Shown: positions 8,514 to 17,085, counted from the first letter of the stretch. The stretch: DNA of 64,000 nucleotides from Roseiarcus sp963770275 (GCA_963770275.1 CAVYPD010000041.1:30385-94384); one strand, 5' to 3'. Translations and numbers: made by a program. The notes: generated from the letters alone by a model not told the origin.

Positions 8514-9563
8514 ATGAGCGCCATGTCTCGACCCTATAGCGCACGCTTTTCCGTGGCCCCGATGATGGACTGGACCGACCGGCGCTGCCGGGCGTTCCAT
8601 CGCATCCTCACGCGCCGCGCCCTGCTCTATACAGAGATGGTGACCGCGGACGCGGTCGTATTCGGTCCGCGCGAGCGCCTGATCGGCTTCGACCCGAGCG
8701 AGCATGCCGTGGCGCTTCAGCTCGGCGGAGCGACGCCGAGCCGGCTTGCGGAAGCGGCGCGCATCGGCGCCGAGTTCGGCTATGACGAGATCAATCTCAA
8801 TTGCGGCTGTCCGTCCGACCGGGTGCAGAGCGGCCGCTTCGGCGCCTGCCTCATGCGCGAGCCCAGCCTCGTCGCCGAATGCGTGACGGCGATGGTCGCG
8901 GCAGTCGACAGTCCGGTTACGGTCAAGTGCCGCATCGGCGTCGACGAGCAGGAGCCGCGGGAGGCCCTGTTCGCCTTCGCGGAAGCGGTGAAGGCGGCGG
9001 GCGCTGCCGCGCTCATCGTCCACGCGCGCAAGGCCTGGCTTGAGGGCCTGAGCCCCAAGGACAACCGGTCGATCCCGCCGCTCGACTATGAGCTCGTCCA
9101 TGCGCTGAAGCGCGCGCATGCCGACTGGCCGATCATTCTCAACGGCGGCCTTTCAGATCTCGCCGCGGGGCGCGCGCAATTGAGCCATGTCGACGGAATC
9201 ATGCTCGGGCGCGCGGCCTATCAGAATCCGGAGCTTCTGATCGGCGTCGATCCGGAGCTCTTCGGCGAGCCCGCGCCAGTCGCCGACGGGTTCGAGGCGA
9301 TCGAAGCCTTCATGCCGACGATTGCGCGGGGGCTTCAGCGCGGCGAGCGTCTGCACGATTACACCCGCCACTTGCATGGGATGTTTACCGGCCGGCCGGG
9401 CGCGCGCGCTTTTCGTCAGGTTCTGGCGACCGAGGCGATCCGTGCCGGCGCCGGGCTCGAGGTGTTGCGCGAGGCCGTTTCCCGAGTGGAGAGACGGCGA
9501 GAGTACGTCATAGGGCGTCCGGAAGGACGCCCGTCTCTCGACGGGCTATGGGCAGCCGAATAG
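8514..9563 (+). CDS. dusA: tRNA-dihydrouridine synthase A
   Basis: FMN-dependent enzyme that reduces uridines in the tRNA D-loop. Diagnostic sequence includes SVAPMMDWTDRRCR near the N-terminus, ALQLGGATPSRLAEAA, INLNCGCPSDRVQSGRFGAC (catalytic Cys in CGCPS), VTVKCRIGVDEQE, IVHARKAWLEGLSPKDNRSI and GLSDLAAGRAQLSHVDGIML. An upstream ATG at 8445 would add 23 residues with no family support; ATG 8514 or 8523 fits. About 349 aa. The last 20-25 codons (ERRREYVIGRPEGRPSLDG) are encoded by a palindromic sequence and look like an add-on to the usual C-terminus. Confidence 0.92.
   Translation: MSAMSRPYSARFSVAPMMDWTDRRCRAFHRILTRRALLYTEMVTADAVVFGPRERLIGFDPSEHAVALQLGGATPSRLAEAARIGAEFGYDEINLNCGCPSDRVQSGRFGACLMREPSLVAECVTAMVAAVDSPVTVKCRIGVDEQEPREALFAFAEAVKAAGAAALIVHARKAWLEGLSPKDNRSIPPLDYELVHALKRAHADWPIILNGGLSDLAAGRAQLSHVDGIMLGRAAYQNPELLIGVDPELFGEPAPVADGFEAIEAFMPTIARGLQRGERLHDYTRHLHGMFTGRPGARAFRQVLATEAIRAGAGLEVLREAVSRVERRREYVIGRPEGRPSLDGLWAAE
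9489..9540. repeat. Palindromic element read into the dusA C-terminus
   Basis: GGGCGTCC (9513-9520) and GGACGCCC (9525-9532) form a perfect 8-bp stem around a GGAA tetraloop. An outer pair GAGAGACGG (9489-9497) and CCGTCTCTC (9531-9539) is also perfect, so two alternative folds compete. It resembles the REP-like palindromes that flank genes in alphaproteobacteria. Here it lies inside the reading frame, between convergent dusA and the protease gene, and may double as a terminator. Confidence 0.5.
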
Positions 9564-9569
9564 GCGCGC

Positions 9570-10268
9570 CTACTTCGCCACCATGACCAGCCGATCGCGT
9601 TCGACGGTGTAGCTCTTCAGCCGCTCAAGAAAGCTCATGCCGAGCAGGCTCTCGTCCAGTGCGCCGCGGCGCGCCACCATCGCGGGCACGTTGCGCATGA
9701 CGATCGGCCCGACCGCGACCTGGTCGAGCCGCACCTCCGCCGCCATTGCCCCGCCATTGGCGGTGGCGACGGGAACGTCGAAGACGAGGCGGCTCGTCTC
9801 GACGCCCGCCCGCCGTGCGTCCTCGGCGGTCAGCACCACCGCGGAAGCGCCTGTGTCGAACAGGAAGGTCACGCGCGCGGCATTGACCCGCCCGGCAATC
9901 GCGAATTCGCCGCTGAGGCGTCGGTTGACGACGACTTCCCCGCCTCGTTCCACCTGAGGTTCCGAGGGAAGGAGTTCGCCCGTGATGCGTCCGACAATGG
10001 CGGAAGCCTCGAAGCGATAGGCGTAGACGCCGGTCACCGCGATCAAGAGAAGCGCCCAAGTCATGGCCGCCGTGGCGAGCCGCGCAATGTCGCTCGGGCG
10101 CGCCGAACGCAAGCCGCTGAGCGCGAGCCACAGCAGGAGCGACACGCCGATTGCGGCGCTCGCGAATTGCTGGTGGCTCAGCCCAAACAGGCGCGTATCG
10201 TGCGGCGTCATGAGCAGCGCCGCCATCGCGACCGCCAGAGCCGCAACGGGCAGGATGAAGCGCATCAT
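9570..10268 (-). CDS. Membrane-anchored retropepsin-like aspartic protease (TIGR02281-type)
   Basis: Protein of 232 aa. The N-terminus has three or four hydrophobic segments (MMRFILPVAALAVAMAALLM, SAAIGVSLLLWLALSGL, TAAMTWALLLIAVTGVYAYR) followed by a periplasmic protease domain. The retroviral-type active site is VTFLFDTGASAVVLTAEDA, with the catalytic Asp in DTGAS, and NVPAMVA...ESLLGMSFLERL matches the family C-terminus. The start is ATG 10268, which overlaps the DUF1289 stop (ATGA). The longer open frame upstream is a shadow of DUF1289. Substrate unknown. Confidence 0.85.
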   Translation of the reverse strand: MMRFILPVAALAVAMAALLMTPHDTRLFGLSHQQFASAAIGVSLLLWLALSGLRSARPSDIARLATAAMTWALLLIAVTGVYAYRFEASAIVGRITGELLPSEPQVERGGEVVVNRRLSGEFAIAGRVNAARVTFLFDTGASAVVLTAEDARRAGVETSRLVFDVPVATANGGAMAAEVRLDQVAVGPIVMRNVPAMVARRGALDESLLGMSFLERLKSYTVERDRLVMVAK

Positions 10269-10486
10269 TGCCGCCGATTGCGCGCCGCGACCCGGCCGCT
10301 GCGCGCCGCTCGCGATCGCGCCTCGGCCAGCCGCTGGTCGAGTCCGGCCATCACGACAAGCCGCTCGGTCTCGCTCATCGTCGCCCAGGCGGTGATTTCC
10401 TCGCCCGTGCGACCGCAGCCGATGCACAAAGCCGACAGCGGATCGAGAACGCAGACGTTGATGCAGGGCGTGGAGACGGTAGGCAC
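10265..10486 (-). CDS. DUF1289 small cysteine-rich protein
   Basis: A 73-aa protein with the family cysteine pattern STPCINVCVLDPLSALCIGC GR (C8, C12, C21, C24), a likely Fe-S or zinc site, then GRTGEEITAWATMSETERL and a basic arginine-rich tail. Function unknown in the family. It overlaps the protease gene by four bases and follows cobS by about 10 bp, so these three are probably cotranscribed. Confidence 0.85.
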   Translation of the reverse strand: MPTVSTPCINVCVLDPLSALCIGCGRTGEEITAWATMSETERLVVMAGLDQRLAEARSRAARSGRVAARNRRQ

Positions 10487-10495
10487 GGCCCTTAC

Positions 10496-11290
10496 TTAGG
10501 TGGACGTGTGCCCGATGAGAAGTCCGCACCAGGCGGCGATCTCGCCGCATTGTTGCGCGGCGCCGGCGACATCGCCGGTCTGTCCCCCGATCGCGCGGCG
10601 CGCCAGAGCCACCATCGCCAAAGCACCTGCGCCGCTCATGAGCGCCGCGAGGAGCGCATGGGTCGGCCCAAGCGCGACGAGGCCGAGCGCGATTGCAATG
10701 ACAAGGGCCGAGCCCCAGGCGGCGGCGAGCGCGCTCGAGTCGAGCCGGCCAGCCGCAGCGCCCGCGCCGTCGGCGCGCGCTGGCGGCAGGAGCGCGAGCG
10801 GCGTCAGCGCCGCGGCGCGGGAGAGCGCCGCGACCAAAGTAAGGCTAAATGCGGCGCGCCAGAACCCGCCGTCGAGCGCCGCGGCCAGCGCGCCAACGCG
10901 CAGGATGAGCGCGAGCGCAATCGCGAGCGCGCCATAGGCGCCGATGCGGCTGTCGCGCATGATCTCGAGCTTCCGAGCCCGGGTCGCGCCGCCGCCGAAA
11001 CCATCAGCGACGTCGGCGAGCCCGTCCTCGTGCAGCGCGCCGGTCGCAGCGATGAGCGCCGCCGTTGCGAACGCCGCGCGAAGAAGCGGGGGCAGGCCGA
11101 GCAGCGCGGCGAGCGCAAGGATGAGCGCGCCGACGAGGCCGACCGCGACGCCCGCGACCGGCGCCGCCCAGGCGATGCGGTCAATGTCGAGAGGCGCGCC
11201 CGGCTCCGATTCGCCAACGCGCAGTCGGGTGAAGAAGCGCAGCGCGTCGGCGATGTCGCGGATGAAGCGGCCAGGCGAGCCCAAGCCCAT
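10496..11290 (-). CDS. cobS: Adenosylcobinamide-GDP ribazoletransferase
   Basis: Integral membrane enzyme of 264 aa that joins adenosylcobinamide-GDP to alpha-ribazole, the last ring-assembly step of cobalamin synthesis. Conserved features are DALRFFTRLRVG near the N-terminus and the Mg-binding motif GALHEDGLADVADGFGGG, followed by KLEIMRDSRIGAYGALAIAL. Alternating alanine/leucine-rich segments make up the rest. No other cobalamin gene is in the window and I see no cobalamin riboswitch upstream. The upstream neighbour is the DUF1772 gene, 12 bp away. Confidence 0.92.
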   Translation of the reverse strand: MGLGSPGRFIRDIADALRFFTRLRVGESEPGAPLDIDRIAWAAPVAGVAVGLVGALILALAALLGLPPLLRAAFATAALIAATGALHEDGLADVADGFGGGATRARKLEIMRDSRIGAYGALAIALALILRVGALAAALDGGFWRAAFSLTLVAALSRAAALTPLALLPPARADGAGAAAGRLDSSALAAAWGSALVIAIALGLVALGPTHALLAALMSGAGALAMVALARRAIGGQTGDVAGAAQQCGEIAAWCGLLIGHTST

Positions 11291-11302
11291 GAGGGGCGCC
11301 GC

Positions 11303-11728
11303 TCAGCGGTGGGCCCACAGAAACACGAGGACCGCCACCGCCCCGATCGCGGTCAGCCCGGATTCGACGATGCCCCACTGGCGAACCAGAGCGCGCGCCG
11401 CCCCCACGTCGCCGCCGCGCAGCGAGCGCACCTGGTTGTCGAGCGGCGACATGACGAAGAAGGCGTAAAGCCAGCTTCCGATGATGATGACCGCGCCGAC
11501 CGCCCAACGCACGTCCTGCGTGTCGAAATAGGCGATGAAGCCGGCGATCGCCGACACGAGCGCCAGCGCGATGAGAAGCGAGACGCCGCGGCTGTCGCTC
11601 GGCCCCCATTCGCTGAGCAACGCCGCATCGTCGAGCTTGAGGCGAGCCGGCTGCTCAACCCAGTTCACATAGAACGAGGCGCCGGTGAAGGCGGCCGCAA
11701 AGGCCAGCGCAAGCGTTCCCCAGATCAT
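11303..11728 (-). CDS. DUF1772-family membrane protein
   Basis: A 141-aa protein with four hydrophobic segments (GTLALAFAAAFTGASFYVNW, SLLIALALVSAIAGFIAY, AVGAVIIIGSWLYAFFVM and GLTAIGAVAVLVFLWAHR). It has the family landmarks GASFYVNWVEQPARL near the N-terminus and MSPLDNQVRSL mid-protein. Some DUF1772 relatives are anthrone oxygenases; nothing here supports an enzymatic role. It heads the minus-strand run into cobS. Confidence 0.75.
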   Translation of the reverse strand: MIWGTLALAFAAAFTGASFYVNWVEQPARLKLDDAALLSEWGPSDSRGVSLLIALALVSAIAGFIAYFDTQDVRWAVGAVIIIGSWLYAFFVMSPLDNQVRSLRGGDVGAARALVRQWGIVESGLTAIGAVAVLVFLWAHR

Positions 11729-11827
11729 GACGGCTCCCTGTTGCTAAGCGGCCCATCTAGCATGAAGCGGCGCCGGAAAGCGCGGGCGCGCTTGACAAGG
11801 CGTAAGGGCGAGACCACGCTTAGGAAG

Positions 11828-11876
11828 CAGGCGATGGGGTTCGCCTTTAACCGCCCTCAGGGCTGATGACTCCTGT
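11828..11876 (+). promoter_or_regulatory. Fluoride riboswitch (crcB motif)
   Basis: The sequence matches the fluoride riboswitch core in order. P1 strand CAGG (11828-11831) opens into GGCGATGG (11830-11837). The small hairpin GGTTCGCC follows, then TTTAACCGCCC. The hairpin GCCC-TCA-GGGC comes next, then CTGATGACTCCT, whose CCTG (11872-11875) closes P1. It lies on the same strand about 180 bp ahead of crcB, the expected target. A TTGACA at 11792-11797 is a plausible -35 element for the transcript. The family is established as a fluoride sensor that activates crcB; the long gap to the gene is somewhat unusual. Confidence 0.88.
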
Positions 11877-12054
11877 CCAGCCATTTTGGCAGACGGAGAG
11901 TTATGCTTTGATCGTGCGCAACATCATCCTTCCACGAGCCCACGCTCTCACGACGCTCCTGCTCCCGCGGGGCGCCTTCATGATTGCGCTTGAGGTTCCG
12001 ATTCGCTCGCCGCGCCCCTTCCGCCCGACCCTCGCGCATTAACAGAGACGCACG

Positions 12055-12429
12055 ATGTGGACTTACGTCGCGATTGCGATTGGCGGCACGCTCGGATGCT
12101 GGGCGAGATACGCGCAAAGCGTCTACGTGCAAGCAACATTCGGTCGCGATTTTCCGCTTGCGACGCTCAGCATCAACGTGATCGGAAGCTTTCTGATGGG
12201 CTTCTTGTTCATCTTGACGCTTGAGCGCCTGATGATCCCGCCAAGCGTTCGGGTCGGCGTTCTGACGGGTGTCCTGGGCGGATACACAACCTTTTCAACT
12301 TTCGAGATGGAGACCCTCCTGCTCGCCGAGAGCGGCGAGTTCTTCAAGGCTGGGCTCTATGTGGTCCTGTCCGTTGTCATCGGATTTGCGGCCGCGTTCG
12401 GCGGCGCCTATCTCGCGCGAAACCTGTAA
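12055..12429 (+). CDS. crcB: Fluoride exporter CrcB (Fluc channel)
   Basis: A 124-aa, four-segment membrane protein that exports fluoride as a dual-topology dimer. Signatures are IAIGGTLGCWARYAQ, ATLSINVIGSFLMGFLF (pore-lining Asn) and VLGGYTTFSTFEMETLLL (the Phe-box TTFSTF). GCWARY replaces the more common GAxxRY. The length is normal. A fluoride riboswitch lies upstream and DUF190 follows 14 bp downstream, a common pairing. Confidence 0.92.
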   Translation: MWTYVAIAIGGTLGCWARYAQSVYVQATFGRDFPLATLSINVIGSFLMGFLFILTLERLMIPPSVRVGVLTGVLGGYTTFSTFEMETLLLAESGEFFKAGLYVVLSVVIGFAAAFGGAYLARNL

Positions 12430-12443
12430 GCTCGGAGCCACGA

Positions 12444-12788
12444 ATGTCGACTGACGTCCTCATGGTTCGCGTCTATCTGAGCGAAGGCGATCAGGGCCTG
12501 CGCACAAATTTGATGCGGGAGATCCTTTCGGCGTTGCATGACAAGCACGCGGTGAAGGGAGTCACTGTCTTCCGAGGCGTCGCCGGCTTTGGCGCCGATG
12601 GCGAGGTTCACGCGGACGACATGCTGCGGCTCAACGTCGATCTCCCCTTGGTGATCGAGTTCTTCGACGAGCCCGCTGCCGCGGAGGCCGCGATCCATCT
12701 CCTTGAAACTATGGTTACTCAAGGACACATCGTCTCCTGGCCGGCCAAACGCCATGGCTCCGCCGTTCAGCTTCCGGCGCAAAGCTAA
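12444..12788 (+). CDS. DUF190 (PII-like) protein linked to crcB
   Basis: A 114-aa cytosolic protein of the DUF190 family, which adopts a PII/GlnB-like ferredoxin fold. Visible landmarks are VRVYLSEGDQG at the N-terminus, KGVTVFRGVAGFGADGEVHA and LPLVIEFFDEPAAAEAAIHL. Members often sit beside crcB, and a role in regulating fluoride export is suspected but not established. It is probably cotranscribed with crcB under the riboswitch. Confidence 0.85.
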   Translation: MSTDVLMVRVYLSEGDQGLRTNLMREILSALHDKHAVKGVTVFRGVAGFGADGEVHADDMLRLNVDLPLVIEFFDEPAAAEAAIHLLETMVTQGHIVSWPAKRHGSAVQLPAQS

Positions 12789-12810
12789 GCTCGACGCCAA
12801 GGCGACCAGA

Positions 12811-13050
12811 TTAATGGTGTGTGCTCGTGCGGACGTGGCGCGCGTGTTCCGAGGTCGCTCGCGCTCTCTGCCGGTTGAGGGTGTTTCTGTGCCGCGTCCG
12901 GGCCGCGCTCGACCCGGCGCCAGCTCCCGTCCTTGGGATGGCGGCGGCCGCCGCAGCGCCCGGCGGCGGATTGCTCTGCGCTGAGGCTCGCGGAGGCGCG
13001 AGCGCGAGAACGAAGGCGACGCCAATCAAGGCGAAGATTGCGTTGCGCAT
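12811..13050 (-). CDS. Small secreted hypothetical protein (79 aa)
   Basis: Begins with a convincing signal peptide (MRNAIFALIGVAFVLALAPP, then RASAQ) preceded by GGGGAA. The remainder is low-complexity, rich in Pro/Ala then Arg/His, without a recognisable domain. The signal peptide supports a real gene, but the composition of the rest leaves doubt. Confidence 0.45.
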   Translation of the reverse strand: MRNAIFALIGVAFVLALAPPRASAQSNPPPGAAAAAAIPRTGAGAGSSAARTRHRNTLNRQRARATSEHARHVRTSTHH

Positions 13051-13131
13051 TGTCGTTTCCCCATTTTGTCCGCCAACGGCGGCGCCAAGCTCGCAAAGGC
13101 CCTTTATACGCTCATTGTCCGGCCCGACGCA

Positions 13132-15042
13132 CTACCCCTCAAGCTCGGCAACCCACACCTGCATCGAGCCTGGCGTACGATTGGCCCATAGATGATAGGG
13201 CAGAGCGACAAGCGGGGCGTCTTGAACCGCGGGCGGCTCAGTCGAGTAGAGCGCGCCGACTTCCTTGTCCGGAACGAGCCTCTTCGCGCTCGCTTTCAGA
13301 GTCATGGCGCCGCCAAACAGGTCCGCCCTCCATGCGGCGTCGAGCGGCGCTGAGCGTGGCAGGGACAGAGTCTGGACCAGCCCGCCAGGATTGTCGGCCT
13401 CCTCGACGCAATAGATCAACGGGCCGCGCCTGAGCGCCGCGCGCCCGACATCCATGCGGACGTTCGGATGGGCGTAAAGCCGCTCGGCCTGCATCTTGAG
13501 ATCGAGCGTCACGACATCGCCCGTTCGCCAGACCCGGTGGATGGTCGCGTAGCCGTTCACCGGCGCAAGTGCGATCGGCTCTCCGTTGATGGCCGCAGCC
13601 GCATCCTTCGCCCAGCCGGGAATGCGCAGCTTGAGATCGAAAGCCGCCGGCGTCTCGGGATCGATCTCGATACGGACTTCGCCTGCCCATGGATAGTCGC
13701 TCGTCTCACGCAAGGCGACCTTCACGCCGCCCAAAGTCGCGGTGGTTTCGAAGCCACCGTAGAAGTGGAAGGCGACGCCATCCTCGCGCGCCGAGATCGC
13801 ATACCCGGCCACCGACGCCACCAGACGCGACACGTTCATCGTGCAGCACGGGCAGAGATGCCACGCCCACCTTTTGTGCTGCCCGCGGCTCTCGAGCGGA
13901 TTGGAATAGAAGTAGTGCGTCCCGTCCCGCGCGAGGCCAGTCAGCGCGCCATTGAAGAGCGCAAGCTCCATCACGTCGGCATAGCGCCCATCGAGATCAA
14001 GATGAAGCATGCGATGGGCCCAGAAGATGAGCGCGACCGAGGCGCAGGTCTCGGCATAGGCCGTCTCGTTGGGCAGATCGTAAGGCTCGGTGAAACCTTC
14101 GTTGGTTTCTTTCGGTCCGAGACCGGCCGTCACATACATCTGCGCCGTGGTGACGTCGCGCCACAACGCTTCGCAAGCGCGCTTGAGGCCGTCATCGCCG
14201 AGCTCTGACGCCAGGTCGGCCATCGCGGACGCCATATACATGGCGCGTACCGCGTGCCCCACGACGCGGGTCTGCTCGCGGACGGGGATATGCGACTGGT
14301 TATACTCATAGGTTCCAGCCCAGAAGCTGGCGGGATCCTCGCCGCGCGCCAGCGCTTCTTGGGTGAAATAATGCGGCTGGGCGCCGCGCTCGTCGATGAA
14401 ATAGGACGCAAGATCGAGGCGGCGGCGGTCGCCGGTCAGCCGGTAAAGCTTGACCAAAGCGAGCTCGATCTCCTGATGCCCGCAATAGCCGCGCTTCTGC
14501 TCCGGACCGCGGCCGAACGTCGCGGCAATGTGATCGACGTAGCGCTCCATGATGTCGAGCAACTTGCGTCGTCCGGTCGCGCGAAAGTAGGCGACGGCGC
14601 CTTCGAGCAGATGCCCCGCATTGTAGAGCTCGTGGTTGTCGCGCAGGTTCGTCCAACGCTTCTCGGGCTCGCGCCCGTTGTACCAGCAGTTGAGATAGCC
14701 GTCGGGCGATTGGGCGCGCGCGAGATCGTCGACGATGGCGTCGATCTTCGCCTCGATGTCGGCGTCGCGCCGATGGGCGAGCGCGTAACTCGCCGCCTCG
14801 ATCCACTTGCCGACATCCGAATCCCAGAACACCTGCATGGTGAAATTGTGGCTGTTCCTCGGGATCGTGAGCGGCGGAATAGGCTTCGGCAGCTTGAGAG
14901 AATCGAGGATGCCCACTTCTTTGAGCTTCGCGTGCTGGCTCGGAATCGTGTGCTCGAGCACGGTCTCGAGCCGCTCGCGCCAGAACGGGCCGGTGATGCG
15001 GACATCCGCAAACGGGATCGCGGAATAGGCGCTCTCGCTCAT
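13132..15042 (-). CDS. Glycoside hydrolase family 127 (beta-L-arabinofuranosidase-like)
   Basis: Predicted hydrolase of about 636 aa that removes beta-L-arabinofuranose from plant cell-wall glycans. The N-terminus SAIPFADVRITGPFWRERL, NWYNGREPEKRW-type segments and GYCGHQEIELALVKLYRLTG are typical of the family (formerly DUF1680). The acid/base Glu lies in NETAYAETCASVALIFWAHR, and HLCPCCTMNVSRLVASVAGY holds the cysteine cluster that binds zinc and supplies the nucleophile. No signal peptide, so it acts on imported oligosaccharides. ATG 15042 has AAGGGGAAA upstream and overlaps the LacI stop (ATGA), so the two are coupled. GH146-like specificity is possible. Confidence 0.88.
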   Translation of the reverse strand: MSESAYSAIPFADVRITGPFWRERLETVLEHTIPSQHAKLKEVGILDSLKLPKPIPPLTIPRNSHNFTMQVFWDSDVGKWIEAASYALAHRRDADIEAKIDAIVDDLARAQSPDGYLNCWYNGREPEKRWTNLRDNHELYNAGHLLEGAVAYFRATGRRKLLDIMERYVDHIAATFGRGPEQKRGYCGHQEIELALVKLYRLTGDRRRLDLASYFIDERGAQPHYFTQEALARGEDPASFWAGTYEYNQSHIPVREQTRVVGHAVRAMYMASAMADLASELGDDGLKRACEALWRDVTTAQMYVTAGLGPKETNEGFTEPYDLPNETAYAETCASVALIFWAHRMLHLDLDGRYADVMELALFNGALTGLARDGTHYFYSNPLESRGQHKRWAWHLCPCCTMNVSRLVASVAGYAISAREDGVAFHFYGGFETTATLGGVKVALRETSDYPWAGEVRIEIDPETPAAFDLKLRIPGWAKDAAAAINGEPIALAPVNGYATIHRVWRTGDVVTLDLKMQAERLYAHPNVRMDVGRAALRRGPLIYCVEEADNPGGLVQTLSLPRSAPLDAAWRADLFGGAMTLKASAKRLVPDKEVGALYSTEPPAVQDAPLVALPYHLWANRTPGSMQVWVAELEG

Positions 15043-16136
15043 GATCGTTTTCCCCTTTCGGCGCGCCGCCCGCGGGCCCCGCATGAATCGCGAATGACGA
15101 GCGAGCACGGCAATCGACGCACGCCCCTGAGCGCGCAGCCCCCCATCATCTCCATGAGCGATGCGCCGGCCTCGCGGCCCAAGGCCTCAAGGTTCATATC
15201 GACGCTGGTGAGCGCCGGTCGCGCCGCCTCCGCCATCACGCCCCAATTATCGAACCCGACCACGGCCACGTCGTCAGGCACGCCAAGACCCATCTCGCGC
15301 AGCGCATCAACGGCGCCTCGCGCAATCTGGTCGTTGCCGCAAAAGAGCGCGTCGGGCATGGCCCGGCGGCGCGAGAACAGAGTCTGCGCCGCCTCGCGTC
15401 CCCAGGCTTCGGACCATTGGCCAGGCCGGCAGTCGCTCGCGCCCGCCTTCAGCCCCGCCTCGGCCAGCGCCTTGCGCCAGCCCATTTCGCGTAAGCGAAC
15501 CGCCTCGAATCGTTCGGGTCCGGTGATATGGGCGATCCTCCTGCGGCCGAGAGCGGCGAGATGGCTGACCGCAAGCCTCGCGCCGCCCTCGTCGTCCGGC
15601 AAGAGGCAAAGCGCGTCGGGGTTCTCGACCTGCGAGAACACATAGACCACCGGAAGGCCGAGCGAGGCCGGTTCGATCGGAGCGCGCCGGTCGGCCCGCC
15701 GCGCGGTGACCACGAGACCGTCAACGCGCTTGCCCAAGAGCTGATCGATGTGGCGGCGCTCGCGCATGGGATCGTCGGTGGCGTTGCACATGAAGACGGC
15801 GATGCCGTGATCGGAGAGGCGCCGCTCGAGCGCCTCGACGATCGGAAACGCGAAGCGGCCGAAGCTGTCATTGGAGAGAATGCCAACCGTCATCGAGCGC
15901 GCCCGATGCAGGCTCTGCGCGAGATCGTTCGGGCGATATCCGATGGCTTCCGCCACAGTCGCGATTCGTTCGCGGGTCTCCTGGCGCAAGCTGCCAATGT
16001 TGTTCAAGGCTTTGGAGACCGTGCCAATGCTGACATTGGACGCGCGCGCGACATCGTGGATGGTGGGGGTCGCACGCGTGTGGGCGTACTCGCGCCGATT
16101 CTCGCCGTCGGAGGATCTGGCTGACTTCTCAGTCAT
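15039..16136 (-). CDS. LacI-family regulator of the arabinoside operon
   Basis: Regulator of 365 aa. The HTH is TPTIHDVARASNVSIGTVSK (residues 23-42), followed by ALNNIGSLRQETRERI and a hinge near LAQSLHRARSMTVGI. The sensor domain includes GILSNDSFGRFAFPIVEALE, LFCGNDQIARGAVDALREMG and VVGFDNWGVMAEAARPALTS. It starts 18 bp after the MalG-type permease gene and its stop overlaps GH127, so regulator, transporter and enzyme form one operon. A perfect palindrome at 19443-19456, upstream of the binding-protein gene, is the best candidate operator. Confidence 0.87.
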   Translation of the reverse strand: MTEKSARSSDGENRREYAHTRATPTIHDVARASNVSIGTVSKALNNIGSLRQETRERIATVAEAIGYRPNDLAQSLHRARSMTVGILSNDSFGRFAFPIVEALERRLSDHGIAVFMCNATDDPMRERRHIDQLLGKRVDGLVVTARRADRRAPIEPASLGLPVVYVFSQVENPDALCLLPDDEGGARLAVSHLAALGRRRIAHITGPERFEAVRLREMGWRKALAEAGLKAGASDCRPGQWSEAWGREAAQTLFSRRRAMPDALFCGNDQIARGAVDALREMGLGVPDDVAVVGFDNWGVMAEAARPALTSVDMNLEALGREAGASLMEMMGGCALRGVRRLPCSLVIRDSCGARGRRAERGKRS

Positions 16137-16154
16137 GCGGTGAGAATCCAGTGC

Positions 16155-17054
16155 TCATTTCACCGCGCCGCTTGTGAACCCTGAGACGTAATATTTTTGC
16201 AAGAGCAGATAAAAGAGCACGCAGGGAATGATCGAAATCGTGATGCCGGCCTGCAGCATCCCCCAATCTGTGCCCCCGATGCTGGTCTCCTGACGCGCAT
16301 TCGCGAGAACCAGCGGCAGGGTGAAGGTGACGCCGCGGTTCATGATGACCAACGCGCCGAGGAACTCGTTCCACGAGGTGATGAAAGCGAACAACGCCAC
16401 CGTCACGATCGCCGGTCGAATCGCTGGCAGGCAGATGCGCGTGAGAACCTGGAAGAGCGACGCGCCGTCGATGACCGCCGCCTCTTCGATTTCCCGCGGC
16501 ACCGCCTCGAAGCTGTTGCGAATAATGTAAAGGCTGAAGGGGATTTGAATCGTGGTGTGGACGATCGCAAGGCCGACTAGCGTGTTGGTCAGATGCCACT
16601 GGGCGAACATGAAGAAGATGGGAGTCAGCAGCGATTGGTAAGGAACGATTAGCGCAAGCAGCAGGTAGACGAAGATGAATTCCTTGCCGGCCACCGGGAA
16701 GCGCGCCAATGCGTATCCGGCCGGAATCGTCAAAAGAAGGCAAAAGGCGATCGTGAGGAACGCGGCGCCGCCGCTGTTCATGAGATAGGTGGGCAAACCG
16801 GCCTGATAGTTCCAAAGTCTCTGATAGCTTTCGAAACTGAGATGATGGGTAAAATAGGTCGGCGGGATCGCAGCGGCTTCTGACGTCGTTTTCAGCGACG
16901 CCGAAATCGACAGGACCAGCGGCGCCAACATGACGGCGCAGATCGCCATGCAAACGGCGCCCACGAGGAATTGACGGCCGTCATACCGACGGGGCGCAAA
17001 AGATTGCCTCGTCTTTGGCCGAGAATATGCAAAGCTCGCGCTGTCATCGTTCAC
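16155..17054 (-). CDS. CUT1 sugar ABC transporter permease (MalG-like)
   Basis: Inner-membrane permease of 299 aa starting with GTG. The cytosolic loop motif EIEEAAVIDGASLFQVLTRI (residues about 189-208) contacts the ATPase. Hydrophobic segments include VGAVCMAICAVMLAPLVLSI and FLTIAFCLLLTIPAGYALAR, and the C-terminus YLLLQKYYVSGFTSGAVK is typical. It follows the MalF partner by about 30 bp. No ATPase gene exists in this operon, so the complex must borrow one, plausibly the MalK-type protein at 23290-24408. Confidence 0.9.
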   Translation of the reverse strand: MNDDSASFAYSRPKTRQSFAPRRYDGRQFLVGAVCMAICAVMLAPLVLSISASLKTTSEAAAIPPTYFTHHLSFESYQRLWNYQAGLPTYLMNSGGAAFLTIAFCLLLTIPAGYALARFPVAGKEFIFVYLLLALIVPYQSLLTPIFFMFAQWHLTNTLVGLAIVHTTIQIPFSLYIIRNSFEAVPREIEEAAVIDGASLFQVLTRICLPAIRPAIVTVALFAFITSWNEFLGALVIMNRGVTFTLPLVLANARQETSIGGTDWGMLQAGITISIIPCVLFYLLLQKYYVSGFTSGAVK

Positions 17055-17085
17055 GCGAAAGTCCCGATTTTGGCCATGCGGCGCG

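Noticed and set aside
10496..11302. Possible cobalamin riboswitch for cobS
   Set aside because: No B12-box or matching structure between cobS and the upstream DUF1772 gene.
10268..11866. Plus-strand frame of 532 codons
   Set aside because: Antisense across the DUF1289, cobS and DUF1772 genes; extreme Arg/Ala/Asp composition typical of shadow frames in GC-rich DNA.
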